Positions 10,734-28,800 of a stretch of DNA of 64,000 bases are shown here, in pieces. The position numbers and the translations under genes are program-made. Within the stretch, counting starts at the first letter, position 1. Each line of letters starts with the position of its first letter. Source of the stretch: Cloeon dipterum (lineage: Eukaryota; Arthropoda; Insecta; Ephemeroptera; Baetidae); the NCBI RefSeq assembly GCF_949628265.1, contig NC_088789.1, positions 14,996,886-15,060,885 of the forward strand, read 5' to 3'. The notes beneath the pieces are model-generated. The model was not told where the DNA came from. It made no database searches and saw only the letters and a program-made list of their open reading frames with translations.

Positions 10734-13700
10734 TTAAGCAGCGTGTTTGTTGTCAATTTGCAACAGCCTTTGAAGTGTCTGACTTTGCTTGTTGTCTACA
10801 AATCTCGTTAGTGAGTTTGGCTTGGCTAATGGGTCCAGAGGAGTGCTCGGCTCAATTGCAAGCTCACAGGACACTTCGGCGACAGTGCTCACAAACTGCG
10901 ACCACGACTGCCAATCTGGATGCGTCTTCGGCGGGCAGCTATTGTCGTCCAACTCGCCAGCTCGGTTGATAATCGAAGCAATGATGGACACGCCAAACTG
11001 GAACAAAGGCGATTTCAGAATTAAATAAGTGCAAAGAAGAAATGGCTTGTTATAGCTTGTATCATCAAGCATGAAAATAAGTAAACGCACAGAGCACATG
11101 AAAATTTGTTGTTTGAATTGAAAAAACATTTTGTTTTTTAAAAAAAAAGAAAAAGTGAACTTAAAATCAGATCCTTAGTTAAAATTTCCGATATTTAATA
11201 CTAAAAATAGCGAATTCCAATAAAAGCAGCGCCAAAATAAAAAATATCTGATTTCTGTAAGCTAGGATGGGAAACAAGAGGAAGGAGTAAGATCATACTT
11301 CCTGTTTTTAACTTAGGAAACTAAACTAACATTTCTGAATAGGCACAATTTAAACGACAAAGGCCAACAGAAAGGAGCATGAAATATATAATTGAAAAAG
11401 TGTTGTAGCCGTTGTATCTATCAATTGTGATGATTTAATATTGACAACTTTTTAAGCAACTTCGAAATTATCTCTGAATACTTCACTTGAGCAAATTTTA
11501 GCTTACTTTGTTAGATAAGGCTGCAGGTAGGGGCGATCTGGGAGTAATATTGCTAGGCGACGGGTTGGCCTCGGACTTCTGCGGAAGCATCACCGAGATC
11601 ACTTCAACTAGGTTTGGCAGCACTGCCTGAGCGCACCACTCGCGAAAAGCGGGGAACATTTCAAACAGTACTTGGTCTTGCATGTCTTTGCGAGATATTA
11701 TCCAAAAATTTTGCAGGAGAGAGCGCCAGAGAGGCGTTTGCTGAGAATACAGTAAATGTGGAAACAATCGCAAAAGGAGGACCTGAGACAAAAGACATTG
11801 GTTTAAAACGAGTGTGAAAAAACAGCCAGAAACTCTTACCTTGCCCTTTCGCACAGAAAGCAGGGAGGGAAATTTGTCTTCAGCACCAGCAGCAGGTATC
11901 AAAGTATTCAAAATTTTAGAAACTATTTCCTCCTTGCATTCCGTCACCGATTGCTGTGCTTCCGGTAATGGATGTTCTAAATCTTCTAATTGCAATACCA
12001 GAACATACAGCTGAGGGAAAAAACCTTAATTATTTACATCCGATTCAGATTTATTTAAAACTCACCCTTTCAAGTTCTAGAAGGGCTTGCTTAACTTTCC
12101 TAGTGTCTCTCACTGGAGTTTGAGCGTCAGCACTATCCGAATTCATAATTTCCATGTCGATGATTTTTCTTGGGGCGGTCACACTTACAACCTGCACGAG
12201 TTTAAATTAGTTTCAGTAGACTTCACAGACCTAGCAGTTACCTGGAGCTTGCCCAATGAGCCTTCAAAATGTGCCGGGGTGTAGGCTCGAGGCTCCAGGG
12301 TGCGCTGCTCTCGCCTCTGCAATCGCAAGCCGCGTTCGCCAGCCTTTTCCTTGGCCCTCTGCTTCTTGAACTGGAATGCCGTGTAGTAGAAGTCGTCCAC
12401 GTAAGGCTTTTGCGAGTTGAGTTGCAAAATTTGTATGTTTATCAACCATTGCTTGTCTTTCGGCGTCATCAACCCTGCGTACGGGTCGTGCGACCCGTTT
12501 TGCCTAGCCTGCTGCTGGAGTTGATGATGCTGCTGCATCTGGAAATAGGGATGAAATCACATGAAGTTCAAAGAATCTACTTATTATTCAACAAATTCGT
12601 GGTATTAAACTTAAAAATGCAAATATTTTTTGATGGCTGACTTTTTTCACTTTCATAATTGGTTAATGGAACTAAAATGTTTGCAGCTCATTAAACGCCA
12701 AATGTTAAGAGCTTCAGTGCAAGCAATTTTTAACATTTCAAGAGAAGTATCAAACATTTTCAATGATACTATATAGAAATTCCCAACTGTGACAAGCAAC
12801 GGAAACTCACCATCATGTGGTGCTGCTGACTCATCATTTGAGCCTGGTGGTGAGGGTGCATTCCAGGCGGTGGCTGGTGCATCATGTGCATCGGCATTGG
12901 GGGCTGGTTCATCCAGGGCATCGGCGGCATCTCTCCTCTCATCCGCAGATGTGGGGGAAAGTTTGGTGGATACATATTCATCGGCAGTCGGTGGTGCATT
13001 CCTGGTGGCGGGTGGGGATGTCTCATCCCTGGTGGCAGCATCATCGCTCCATTGGGTGGTGGGGGTGGCTGGTGCATCATCGGTTTACCTTGGTTCTGTG
13101 CCAGTCTTAGAACTGCTCCAGAATTAGTATTCAAGTTAAATTATCTCATCAAAGGGATTTTACCAATATCAGGATTGGGGTGACCTTGGGGCGGACCTTG
13201 CGGTCTGTTTTCTGGCATTGTTCCCATTACCCTAAGCATCTCAATTAACTGGTTAGCATCCATGGGACCTTTTGGACCTTCTCTGTGCAACGGACTTCCA
13301 TCACGGTGTTGTTGCTGGAGAAACAAATTAATTTCCTATTTCCTTGACTTAATATTCTCTTGAATCTTTACCTGATGCAATTGGGCTTGGGATTTTGCTC
13401 GAAGATCCCTTTCAAGGTCCTCCACAGTTCTAACTGTTACCATTTGAGTTGGTCTAGGAGGTGGTGGTTGCTGTTGCTGCTGAGGAAAATGCTGTCCCAT
13501 TCTAATAATTCAAATGACATCAAATCGAATTATTACATTTAATCCTTTGGAAACGCTTGTAACAATGTTAAGATTAAACATACAGTTAAAATGATGAAAT
13601 TACGTTAAGGAGCAAATTTAGTAAGTAGATTGAATTTATTATATTATTTAATGTTTTGCTCAGTGCAGCGTGATAGCGTGATACTACTTTTTAAAGGACC

Positions 13701-16700
13701 ATTCAAGCATTTTTTTAGCTAGTACTGTTAATCTATTCTTGCGTTCAAATTTTCATATTTAATGTATTTTACCCTTGCAATAATGAACAAGAACAAAAAT
13801 ATTAACATTCTTATCTGAAATGTAAGACATTAAGAGACTTAAGCTTAGAAACTGTCTGGCAGAGCCAGTGTATTTTTTATTCAGTAACTCATATATTTCA
13901 GGACTTAAAGAATTTAGGTTTAGTGCGATCATAATGCTATATTTTGAAATGGGTTTTGTATCTTAAGAGCAAATCGTTACGCGTCCGGAAAAAAAGTAAA
14001 TATGCATTGTGCGTCAGCGAACAAATGGTACATATGCATTCTGCGTCAGCGAACAAAAGGTAAACCTGCACCTTTCACGATTTTACAGGAGGAGGTTTTA
14101 TTTGTTTGCTGACATTACCTAAAACTAACCGGTTTAACGACTCCAGACATTAAATTTGAGACTGAATGCCGCTCATTTCAAAAAATGATTCGACTTGATA
14201 CATGCAACAGAAACGGAGAAATGGCACATTTCTCTGCCAGCATGCACGAGAGCCAGCAAATCAATCGATCAAATTTCAAAATTAAAATAGAAAGCGAAGC
14301 TGATAAACCGATTTCCACGACACAGAACTAATGCCAACCGATTTAACTACATAATACGACCGGTATTTAATGAATTAAAAAACCAATATAAGAAAGAAAT
14401 CTGTCGATTTTTGACTTGAGCAAAAAATACGAGACTCTGGAACGCGTCTTTTTTCGTCTCTTAAATTAAAATAGCGATTGCAATTTGAGGTTGCGGCATC
14501 TGTTGACAATAAATTATCAAAAATAAATTGCAAAGTTTTCGTGCATTATCCATGAAGCACTCTGATAAATTGTGTCGCAACTAACCTCTTTTATCAAATA
14601 AAACGCATCACCAAATCTCGGGTTTGAGCCATCAGAATTGCAAAAATTGAACACCGTTTGGCTCGTCTCAACCTCCCCTAGACAGCCAACGGGTTTTGGG
14701 GGTGGTCACCTACCCCACCAACCCCAATTTCTGCTTTTTTTCTACCTCTGGAACTTTGTGCCACCCGAATCTCGGGTTTTAGTGGTCCTATTTACAAAAA
14801 ATACGTACTGTTTGACTAGTCTTTGAATGAACTAAGTAACTGAATTGGTTTGAAGAGGGCAATTACTCGTCAACGTCGTTCCAAGGTGTTGAAACGGACA
14901 AAAAATGCTAAATTTCCCGTTATTGAGGGGGTTAAAAGGGGGTTGGGGGTTGGTTGGTCCCATACCCCTTTATTGCACTTGGGTACGTCAAGACGAGTCT
15001 AACGGTATGCGGTTTTTCAAAATCAGATGATTAGAAGTCGAGATTTGGGCGATCATCGAGCATATTATTGCATCGCGTCTTGATAAAAAAAAGCTTTGTG
15101 CACCCGAATCTCGGGTTGTGGTGGTCCTATTTACGAAAAATATGTACCGTTTGACTAGTTTTTAAGTGAACTAAGTAACTGAATGGGTTTAAAGAGGGCA
15201 ATTACTCGTCAACGTCGTGCCAATGTGTTGAAACAGACGAAAAAATGCTAAATTTCCCGTTATTGAGGGGGTTAAATGGGGGTTGGGGGTTAGTGGGTCT
15301 CGTACCCCTTTAGTGCACTTTGGGACGTCGAGACGAGTCTAACGGTATGCGGTTTTTCAAAATCAGATGATTAGAAGTCGAGATTTAGTCGATCATCGTT
15401 TTTTAACAACCTCGAAAAACAAGGTTTTTCAAAATTTCCATTTTTTTTAATAAAACGAAGAAAAACTCCAATCCAAATTTTAATGTTTTTAACTAAACTT
15501 TCTGTACTCTACAAAATGGCTATGGAAAAAATAAAAAATTTCAGTATATTCAATTTCAAATTCGAGTTTTAAATAAAAAATCAATTTTATGACCTTGACC
15601 TTTGACCTACCACTTTGAGGTCAATATAAAAGTTGTTTGCCATGTTGAGACGAGTTAAACGGTTTTTTAATTTTTGTTCTAGAACCATCCTGAGCAAAGT
15701 TACAAAGTACTCAAAATTCCCAGATTTTGACTTTCGAACGCCCGCAAAACCCGCAAAAATTAGAAATTCGGAGTTTTTTCAACTATTTTCTCGGTCAATT
15801 AAGGCAAAGTTTGCGCAAAAAAATTTTCTTCAAAGTCCATTGATCCCTGGACAAAAATTTGTTGATTTTCACCTTTTTCACAGATTTTTGCAAATGACAT
15901 CTTTTGTCAGGCTATAAGCTAAATTTAAATTTTCCTTTATTTGCATATAGATGTCACTAGTGATGAAAAAATGAGTCACCCCATGTATTTTGACCCGAAT
16001 TTTTCATTGGTGGAATAAAATCGTTTTGCGTCAAAAGTGCATATTTACCATTTTCACGATTTACCTTTTGACAGATGTACCATTTGTCCGCTGACGCACA
16101 ATGCATATTTACTTTTTTTCCGGACGCGTAACGAAATAAAACTGGTGAATGAACAGTCCATTTCATAAAAATATCGTGATCTAGGAAATATAAAAACTTA
16201 AAACTTAGGAGGGACCTTCTCTAATCTAAAGAGTCTTAAGTCCAAAGTTTCTGCTCTTAAATTATTGGTAAAAAAATAATAGTTATCTCAAAATAACAAA
16301 GCAAATAGTACTTACGCAGCCAGCTGGTTAAAAATGGCAGGTGGATTAGCGTTTGGAAAGTTGCCTGCTGCCCTTGCAGCTTGTTTCTGCTGCAAATTTG
16401 GGATAGGCGGCCAGAAGCCGGGGGGCATAGCAATGTTTGCCTTGTGTTTGCTTGGAGATTCATCGTCCAGGATGATTTCACTAAGTCTGGCTTCAAGTTG
16501 CGCTGCAGCTGAACCCGACACAAGACCTTCTTCGTCATCGTCCTGCGATATAAGCTTTTAACCTCATGTCCTTGGAGAAAAATAGTGGTGACTTACATCT
16601 GGCTGCTGGAGAAACGATTCCTTGCTTTTGGTAACTCCAGAGTGACCAGCGAGCTGTTCGTGATTGTTTTCCCATTCGTCTTCATGCCACTCTATTGAAT

Positions 16701-17197
16701 TTATAACTTAAGATTTCATACAAGACCGAAATTTGGAAAATACTGACCTGTCTCAGCACCAAAAGTTTCATCGTTTAGGGCATCATATTCGTCTTCTTCT
16801 AAGCCATGGGGTGGCCCTTCATCAGCCTTTAAAGTAAGATATATTTGTTATGTGAGATTGATACACTCAATATATAGTTTTCCCTATAAAATTCAAACAT
16901 ATTATCCTACAGCTTTATGGTGGTGACTCAATAAGCATCCACCCCTGTGCCAAAATTTCGTTTATGCCAAGACAAACAACTTTTATTAAGTGGCCACTAA
17001 TTAAGTCAATAAAAGTACGTGGACGCTTACTGAGTCATGACCATCATTCAGAACAGAAACCAAAATGTGGATGGCCAAAATTTGAGCGTTGGCTACAAAA
17101 GAGACCAGATTTGACTGTCAACTTCTTTAGTTATGGTTCTCAAAAAGTTGTAGTTTACCGGCAGTGCAGCGTCAAAGTCAAAAAACGAGTCGGTCAT
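10734..17197 (-). CDS. PATL1: PAT1 homolog (mRNA decapping activator)
   Basis: Twelve coding exons on the minus strand: 17197-17159, 16826-16748, 16691-16597, 16542-16316, 13501-13372, 13314-13164, 13112-12811, 12538-12242, 12191-12066, 12010-11840, 11782-11507 and 10997-10734 (718 residues). The N-terminus MTDSFFDFDAALP is followed by an acidic segment containing DETFG; in yeast Pat1 the DETF motif binds the DDX6/Dhh1 helicase. The middle is rich in Pro, Gln, Met and His (HHQAQMMSQQHHMM), typical of PAT1 proteins. From about residue 345 the conserved DPYAGLMTPKDKQW and PYVDDFYYTAF blocks open the PAT1 domain. The helical C-terminal domain, which binds the Lsm1-7 ring and Dcp2 in homologues, ends in TRFVDNKQSQTLQRLLQ. 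The protein bridges deadenylation and decapping in P-bodies. The fly gene is Patr-1. The fifth coding-exon boundary hosts a 2.8-kb intron largely filled by a transposon-like element. Confidence 0.95.
13975..16133. mobile_element. 2.16-kb non-autonomous TIR element in the PAT1 intron
   Basis: The left end starts CGTTACGCGTCCGG and the right end finishes CCGGACGCGTAACG. The two outermost approximately 59 bases are inverted copies with one mismatch. AAAT flanks both ends (13971-13974 and 16134-16137), suggesting a 4-bp target duplication. No transposase-like reading frame is present. Just inside the left end a 32-bp unit (around TGCATTGTGCGTCAGCG) is tandemly repeated. The interior holds two 298-bp direct repeats. 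The superfamily is undetermined; a 4-bp duplication would be compatible with, for example, Sola-like elements, but that is speculation. Confidence 0.85.
14762..15398. repeat. Two 298-bp direct repeats inside the TIR element
   Basis: Copy 1 at 14762-15059 and copy 2 at 15101-15398 (period 339) share nearly their whole length, from CACCCGAATCTCGGG to GATCATCG, with scattered substitutions. Both contain a G-rich block around GGGGGTTGGGGGTT. Confidence 0.88.
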
Positions 17198-19445
<2,248 letters not shown>

Positions 19446-19448
19446 AGC

Positions 19449-19454
19449 ATTAAA
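19449..19454 (+). terminator. Poly(A) signal of RpS15A (ATTAAA)
   Basis: The ATTAAA hexamer starts four bases after the stop codon. This would give a very short 3' UTR, which fits a ribosomal-protein mRNA. No AATAAA is closer. Confidence 0.5.
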
Positions 19455-19844
19455 GTTACATTCTATAAAATACATTGTTGTTATTTTTTATTCGCCCACC
19501 TTTGTCGCTTATGTTCTGCGTATGAATTTTTAAAATAACACCATTGCTGGAGCTCATTCTTAATTATCAAAATATAAATCATGGAAATTAGAATGAGACT
19601 TGTAGATAAATACGTGGGATTAATTAAAAGGAAATTTGATTTTTGATAATGAAATGGTGTAAATGGGAAAAAATCGTTAACCAGCATTGTTAATTTAATG
19701 CGTATTTTTACATCGTCCTAAAACTTCTGAGCTAAAAAGTTCAGCCTTTCAGTCAAGGTGCGTGGCGCGTGCCGCACATATCATCAGTGTAAATAGCACA
19801 CAAGATGTCGCCGAAGTAGCCAAACGAAACCATGTGGGTAAAAG

Positions 19845-19855
19845 TGCGCATGCGA
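19845..19855. promoter_or_regulatory. NRF1/Ewg-type palindromic site
   Basis: TGCGCATGCGA matches the core GCGCATGCG of the NRF1 (fly Ewg) consensus. It lies about 170 bases upstream of the NO66 start codon in a GC-rich patch, where a housekeeping promoter is expected. Confidence 0.45.
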
Positions 19856-20026
19856 CCGGCCCCGCGGCCCGCATGGTACTAAAAACAATCATAAGCACGA
19901 GCACGGCATGTTGTTCTTGCTCTCGTTGTTACTTGGTCATTTTTACAGGGACGAGTGACTTGTGCGACGAAACAGGTTATTGAATTAAATTCCGAGACTA
20001 ATTTCTTATAGAAGGCTATCATTAAA

Positions 20027-23576
<3,550 letters not shown>

Positions 23577-24447
23577 GAAGCCTATCTCTTCAATTTTGTA
23601 TTTCAGAAAATTAATATAAAAATAATTATGTGTCATATTTGTACTCCATGTATGGAGAGTTAAATCCTCCTAAATTAAAATCTCGCCAATTTTAAATTCA
23701 AAATTAAGATTTTTCATTCTTTTAAAATTTCCAAATTAGGTGGGACATTTTAAAAAACCCTGTAAAATTGTATTACATATTATGGTTTTTTTAAACTTTT
23801 GCATTAAAAAAAATGATCAGCGAATTTTGTGTTTCGCTTAAGTTTGGAGTTTCGATACACATCTTATCTACAAAGGAAAGAGATGACTTTTTAACCAAAA
23901 TTTGCAAGAATACAACTTTTAGTCAACTTTGTGTCAGGGCTTTCACAAGCTTATTCCGCTCTGTGACGTTGCCATCGCACTCTGTTCCACCGAGCAAACA
24001 TCAGAGCTGGAATTTTTTGCCTGAGCTTCCGCTGCTAACATCCTTTGCAGGGAAAAAGCTATAAAGATTAATCTGACGCAACGCAATGGCGTTTTGTGAA
24101 CCCTGCACAGCTCGGAAAAACGCCCTTTGTTTGAATTTGAAAAACAATTTCCAGTAGATATTAATTTCATCACTGAATAAATCCCGATCTTCTATATTTC
24201 TTTCGCCGCAGATCAATAAACTGAAGTCATTTTATAAAGTATTTTAGGCAACGTAACGAAATTTGGCAAAGTTGAAATGCCATCCTTCCACGAGCGAATG
24301 CAAACATGTTCCAAGTCGAAAAGTGAAAATACGTCGAAAGCAATTTGTCATGAAAAATGGGGGAGGCGCCGAGGCAACTTGAGAGAGCGAGCTGAACCCC
24401 AATAAAGCAGCGCGCTCTCGTCGCAGCGTGTATTTTCCACTTACAGC

Positions 24448-24452
<5 letters not shown>

Positions 24453-24535
<83 letters not shown>
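24453..24535. repeat. (GA)n microsatellite, about 41 units
   Basis: Uninterrupted GA dinucleotides over roughly 83 bases. Shorter GA runs follow to about 24610. Such tracts bind GAGA factor in insects and are hypervariable. Confidence 0.97.
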
Positions 24536-24538
<3 letters not shown>

Positions 24539-24955
24539 ATCAATGCTGTGCATGAGAGAGAAAGGGAGCGAGCAGGGAGCTTTTCCAAGAGAGAGAGAGA
24601 GAGAGAGATAGATAGAGGCTCTGTGCAGGCACAGAGAGTACATAATATATATACGATATATACACTGACAGAGAGTGTATAAAGCCATACCAGCAGTCTC
24701 ACCATGTCTGCAGGGCAGAATGACAAAAGTACTGTGGTAACCTCATTATCAATGCACCATCAAGAAAGGGATGATAATTGAAGGGTAGAAAAGACACATG
24801 TGCTTGCAGCCACCCCATGGGGTGGCGGAGGCGTGGCGTGCAACCCGTCGGGGGTGGATGGATGGAGAGAGGGGTGCAATTTGTCTTCTTTTCGTTGTAA
24901 TCACAGGCGCACCTGCCACATTAAAAGACACTATATGCGCACACAGCACACACCA

Positions 24956-24958
<3 letters not shown>

Positions 24959-25005
<47 letters not shown>
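24959..25005. repeat. (CT)n microsatellite, about 23 units
   Basis: Uninterrupted CT dinucleotides, which is (GA)n on the other strand. It lies about 420 bases right of the GA tract in opposite orientation. A short CA run occurs near 25118. Confidence 0.97.
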
Positions 25006-25007
<2 letters not shown>

Positions 25008-25471
25008 TTTGCAAGCATGTGTGTGCTGTGAGGGGATGAAAAAGGAGTTTCCCTTCTGTCAAAGATACATCATTACAACTGTCTTATTTTACCCCATTTG
25101 TATTCAATTTGGCACAACGCACACACACACGCTCGCGCGTGCTAGCGTTCTTCTCTCTCTTTCCTCGAACTGCTGTCGATGCACATGTATTTGCTACAGA
25201 ATGTAAATCTATTTGGCGCTTGAATAGCATCCACGGCCAACTTCTCGTAGGCCTGTTATAAGAAAAACTTTGCTGGATCTGGCAATTTTCGCTGTGCGTG
25301 CAGGCAGGGGAAACCTGTTTGAATTTGAGATGAAAAACCCATTCTGATGTTGGAAGCTGTTGCAATACATATTTGCTTACAAATCGGAAGATCGTGTAAA
25401 TTGAACAGATTTTTCATCTTGTGGAGGCGAAATCAAATTATCTATAGAAATATGGTTAATGAGTCGACCCT

Positions 25472-25830
25472 GTGGAAGCTACCAGGGTGCTCAGGAAACT
25501 CCCTGATGGGGCCACAATCTTTTCCCTAAGTATACCCGTAAGGGTCGAATTAGACAAATTCTAAAAATTCTTGACTCTGCCGTTCCATCGCTGTACAAAT
25601 CTTGCTGGTTGAACCAATACAGAGCCCATCAGGCGTAGTTAAAGTGACGGTACATATATTTTATAATATCGATCCTCAAGGGCTATATCCTCTGATGACA
25701 AGGTTCGACTTCTTACTTATTCTGATGGTCTTGTCTGACTTCAGGGTCAGGGGGAATCCAAAGCATGTTCCGAGGGTAAAAATGAACCGTTTTTGCAATT
25801 TTGTTTTAGAGATTCAAAGTGATTTTATTG
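25472..25830. repeat. Dispersed repeat, copy A (internally inverted)
   Basis: Related to 43945-44250 and 49085-49360. The part from about 25565 to 25830 matches them in reverse orientation (for example GTTCCATCGCTGTACAAATC, and GATGGTCTTGTCT near 25725). The part from 25472 to 25555 matches in forward orientation (ACCAGGGTGCTCAGGAAACT). The terminal roughly 85 bp is therefore flipped relative to the rest. A 144-codon reading frame crosses it, but shows no recognisable protein. Confidence 0.7.
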
Positions 25831-28800
25831 CGGATCAGCAGAGCAATTATATAGTAAGTCAACACTATGCTCCACACCTCCCCACGTTCAGAACACACTC
25901 CTATTACCTTGAACTAAAAAATGCCCTCTTTCAATCTTTGACCCTCTGCATTTCTGGAACTGCATGTTTCTCCATCCCGAAAAAATCTAGGATTGTTATA
26001 CACACTTGGGGCAACAATTTGGTCCTTATACTTTGAAAAAATATGAGGGTGTCTACTAAAGAAAAATCAAATTTGAAAAATGTGCTAAAAATTACACTAG
26101 AAATTAAAGTTAAAAATTTTTGTTTTATTTTTCAATTATAAAAAATGTTGAATAACTGATTAGGGATCATTTGGGGCAAAGTTTGTGGTTCTAGCTTCAT
26201 TTTGCAACTCGAATATTCATGATTTTGTGAACTCGGGTGGGCCCGTTTTTCCTCAGTTCACCCTGCTTTTCCTGGAAAGGTACCCAATTTTTTTCGTGAA
26301 ACCTCGTGATTACGACAGCTCTATAGGATCTCAATAACATAAAACAAATCAAAATGAAGTTGTGACAAGTATTAAAAGTTGCAGGCCATATCAAACTCTC
26401 CTGGAAACACCTAAAAATGCTCTTGGAGAAATTCAATATTACAAGAATATTCTAAACATTTTTTTATTTTTCGTTCTCATCTGATGATTACTTCCACTCA
26501 TGGTATAGTGACGATATCCAGCAATTGTATCGTTATGAACTGTTTTTTATGATGTTCACTTTAAAAAACTGACAAAATCCGTAACCGGCGGCGGACAAAC
26601 GCTGTTGAAATTGCCATTTGCGCACGTCAAACGAAAGCCATCAACGAAACGAAATTGTTTTATTTCGGCGGACATTCAGCAAACTAGCGAGCTTCTCTTT
26701 GGAATTTTAACTAACTATTAGGGTGCTGGGTATGGCACGTGGCGCGGCTCATTGTTCGCACAATTGCAAATTGTCCTCTATCTCTCTCGTGAGGCGTGCA
26801 ACACCGAAACAAGCTGGTTACACGTTTATGTACACATTTCGCTCTAGCCATTCATTCGCCAAACAAAACAGCACTAATTGATTGTGCAGGCGGGTGCGTT
26901 TTGCCTCCCCCGAGCCCCACTTGACATTTCGTCGGCCGATGCGTGGATGGAAAGGATCAAGAGTGTTGGATTAAGAGCATAATAGAGAGCCGTGTGCCGC
27001 GTGACAGGGGGAGGCGCCGCTGCTAATAGACCCACGGCTTATTGATGTCGTCGCTCTTTGCCGCGGCGGCTGAGCACTATTACTTTTCAACAAGTCAAAT
27101 ATTGTTGTAGCTCTCGGGGATCGAGCTGGGGTAAATAAAACCCTTCGCGTTAAATCGAGCGGAAATGTTTTTATTTATTCCGTGTGTGTATTTTACGCAG
27201 CGATGCAAAGCATCAGGGTATACCAATTTAGAGACGCAATTCCAGGAGTAATACTATGGGGTTATTGTTAAAAAGGGAATTTTAATGCCGGAATTTAAAA
27301 AAAAACAGTAGCCAGTGAAATAATTGTTTCCTCTATATGGACTTTAAAACAGACATGAATAGCTACGCATTAGTTTTTAATTATTTCGGTTTTTATAAGA
27401 TCTCAAATAGTTGCTAGTAATTGGTGAAAAGTGGATTTAAAAAACATGATGTTATTTGCTACGCTTTTACTAGTTTCTTTTTCAGATCAAGAGTGAAAAT
27501 AAAATCTAAGTGACAAAATTTCAACCAAATATTGAAAACCTTCTAGGTTCTCCGCAAATAAGAAAGTGCCAGTTTTTCCATAACGTTATTTTTTGTCAGA
27601 CCAAAACATGGTCTTGTCGGTCTGTGCCCTTTAGCAGAAGGAACTAAGCTCATCTTGTTATTGCTTTTCTTTGCTTGGGTTTGAAGTTTAATTAAAAACA
27701 AGCATTCATTAAGTTTATTCACCTTCATTCATCGGCTATAGTTCAGTACATCTTTCAATCAGTTCTCCGGGATGTTATCAACGTCCTGGTTGTAACATCT
27801 CTTTGCAAGGATCGTGTTAGGATGCTGCATGAGTTTTAGTTGTCAAGGCTACATATACCTTGACTGCGTGTCAGATCATTAAACTGGTGCTTGTTTCAAC
27901 GATCTTAAACTAAGATCCCCAGAAGCTCCAATGGATCAATTTTTACACCAAGTGAAGTCACTAGACACTAGATTTTGGCCGAGAAATCGCTTATACCTCA
28001 TTAATGGCTTTAAATAAATTATTCAAAATTTTCTTTGCTCGAACAAATTTATAAGGTTTCCTTAATTTTAAAATTGTTGATTTAGCATCATATTATTAAA
28101 GTGAAAGGGAATTTAAGTCGATTTATCAAATGGAGAGGAAACTTTAACTAGTATTTTTCTTTTTTATCTAGGACTAGTTTAATAAAAGTTTATTTTACCA
28201 AGAATAAAACTTGAAAGATTTTTCCGTATCTTACTGAACAAAATGTTGTATCCTGAAATTGATTTTTAAATTGTTTATCATTTATTCAAAGTTCAAAGCC
28301 TCATAATTTGTCGAATTGAAAAATTTTGACCATGCAATTAATTAACCCAATTTAGTAGACATCACGACAGGCTACACGAGTGCAATGAGAAAAACTTTGT
28401 TGAGCTCGCTGTTCCGGAAGAGCTGTGGACGAGTTGCAATTTGAGCATTGGCGAAACAAGAGCGGCCGGCACCTTCAAAGCCCCTTTTCGGAATCACGGC
28501 GTTTTTTGCATTTGGTCCACTCGAGCCGGCAGATCGAGAGGCAGATGGGGCCGCACCAGCCTCGGGGCGCGCACAACGCATTTATGAATCTGGGTGCGAT
28601 CTAGCGAGAGCGAGGCGCTCAGCAGTCGGTGAATTTTATCGACGGTGATGTAACATTTCATGCGGAGACAGCCCGCGCTGGGGACCGGCGGGGGGCGAGG
28701 GGGCGTGGATTACTAATGGCATGCACTTAGGGCGGGCTGAAGGGCGACAGAAGGAGGGCTGTGCCCTGCTTTTGAAATAAGAGCCCCGCTAGCTGCATCT

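Larger units (their letters stand above)
13502..16315 (-). other. Large PAT1 intron
   Basis: This 2.8-kb intron between coding exons 4 and 5 splits the codon GC|A. About 77% of it is the TIR-bounded element at 13975-16133. The short flanks show no other feature. Confidence 0.85.
19446..20026. other. RpS15A-NO66 intergenic region
   Basis: Contains the RpS15A 3' end and the NO66 promoter. A GC-rich island at about 19840-19880 includes an NRF1/Ewg-like palindrome. The NO66 ATG is preceded by CTTATAG, a plausible acceptor, so a 5' non-coding exon is likely here. Confidence 0.5.

Noticed and set aside
15633-15917. 94-codon frame in the PAT1 intron element as a possible transposase
   Set aside because: Short, Phe/Lys-rich and AT-driven, with no catalytic motif.
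24227-24726. Minus-strand reading frames of 150-160 codons made of Ser-Leu repeats
   Set aside because: They are translations of the GA/CT microsatellite and have no domain or splice context.
25602-26036. 144-codon frame
   Set aside because: Overlaps a dispersed repeat copy, shows no recognisable domain, and the other copies do not keep the frame open.
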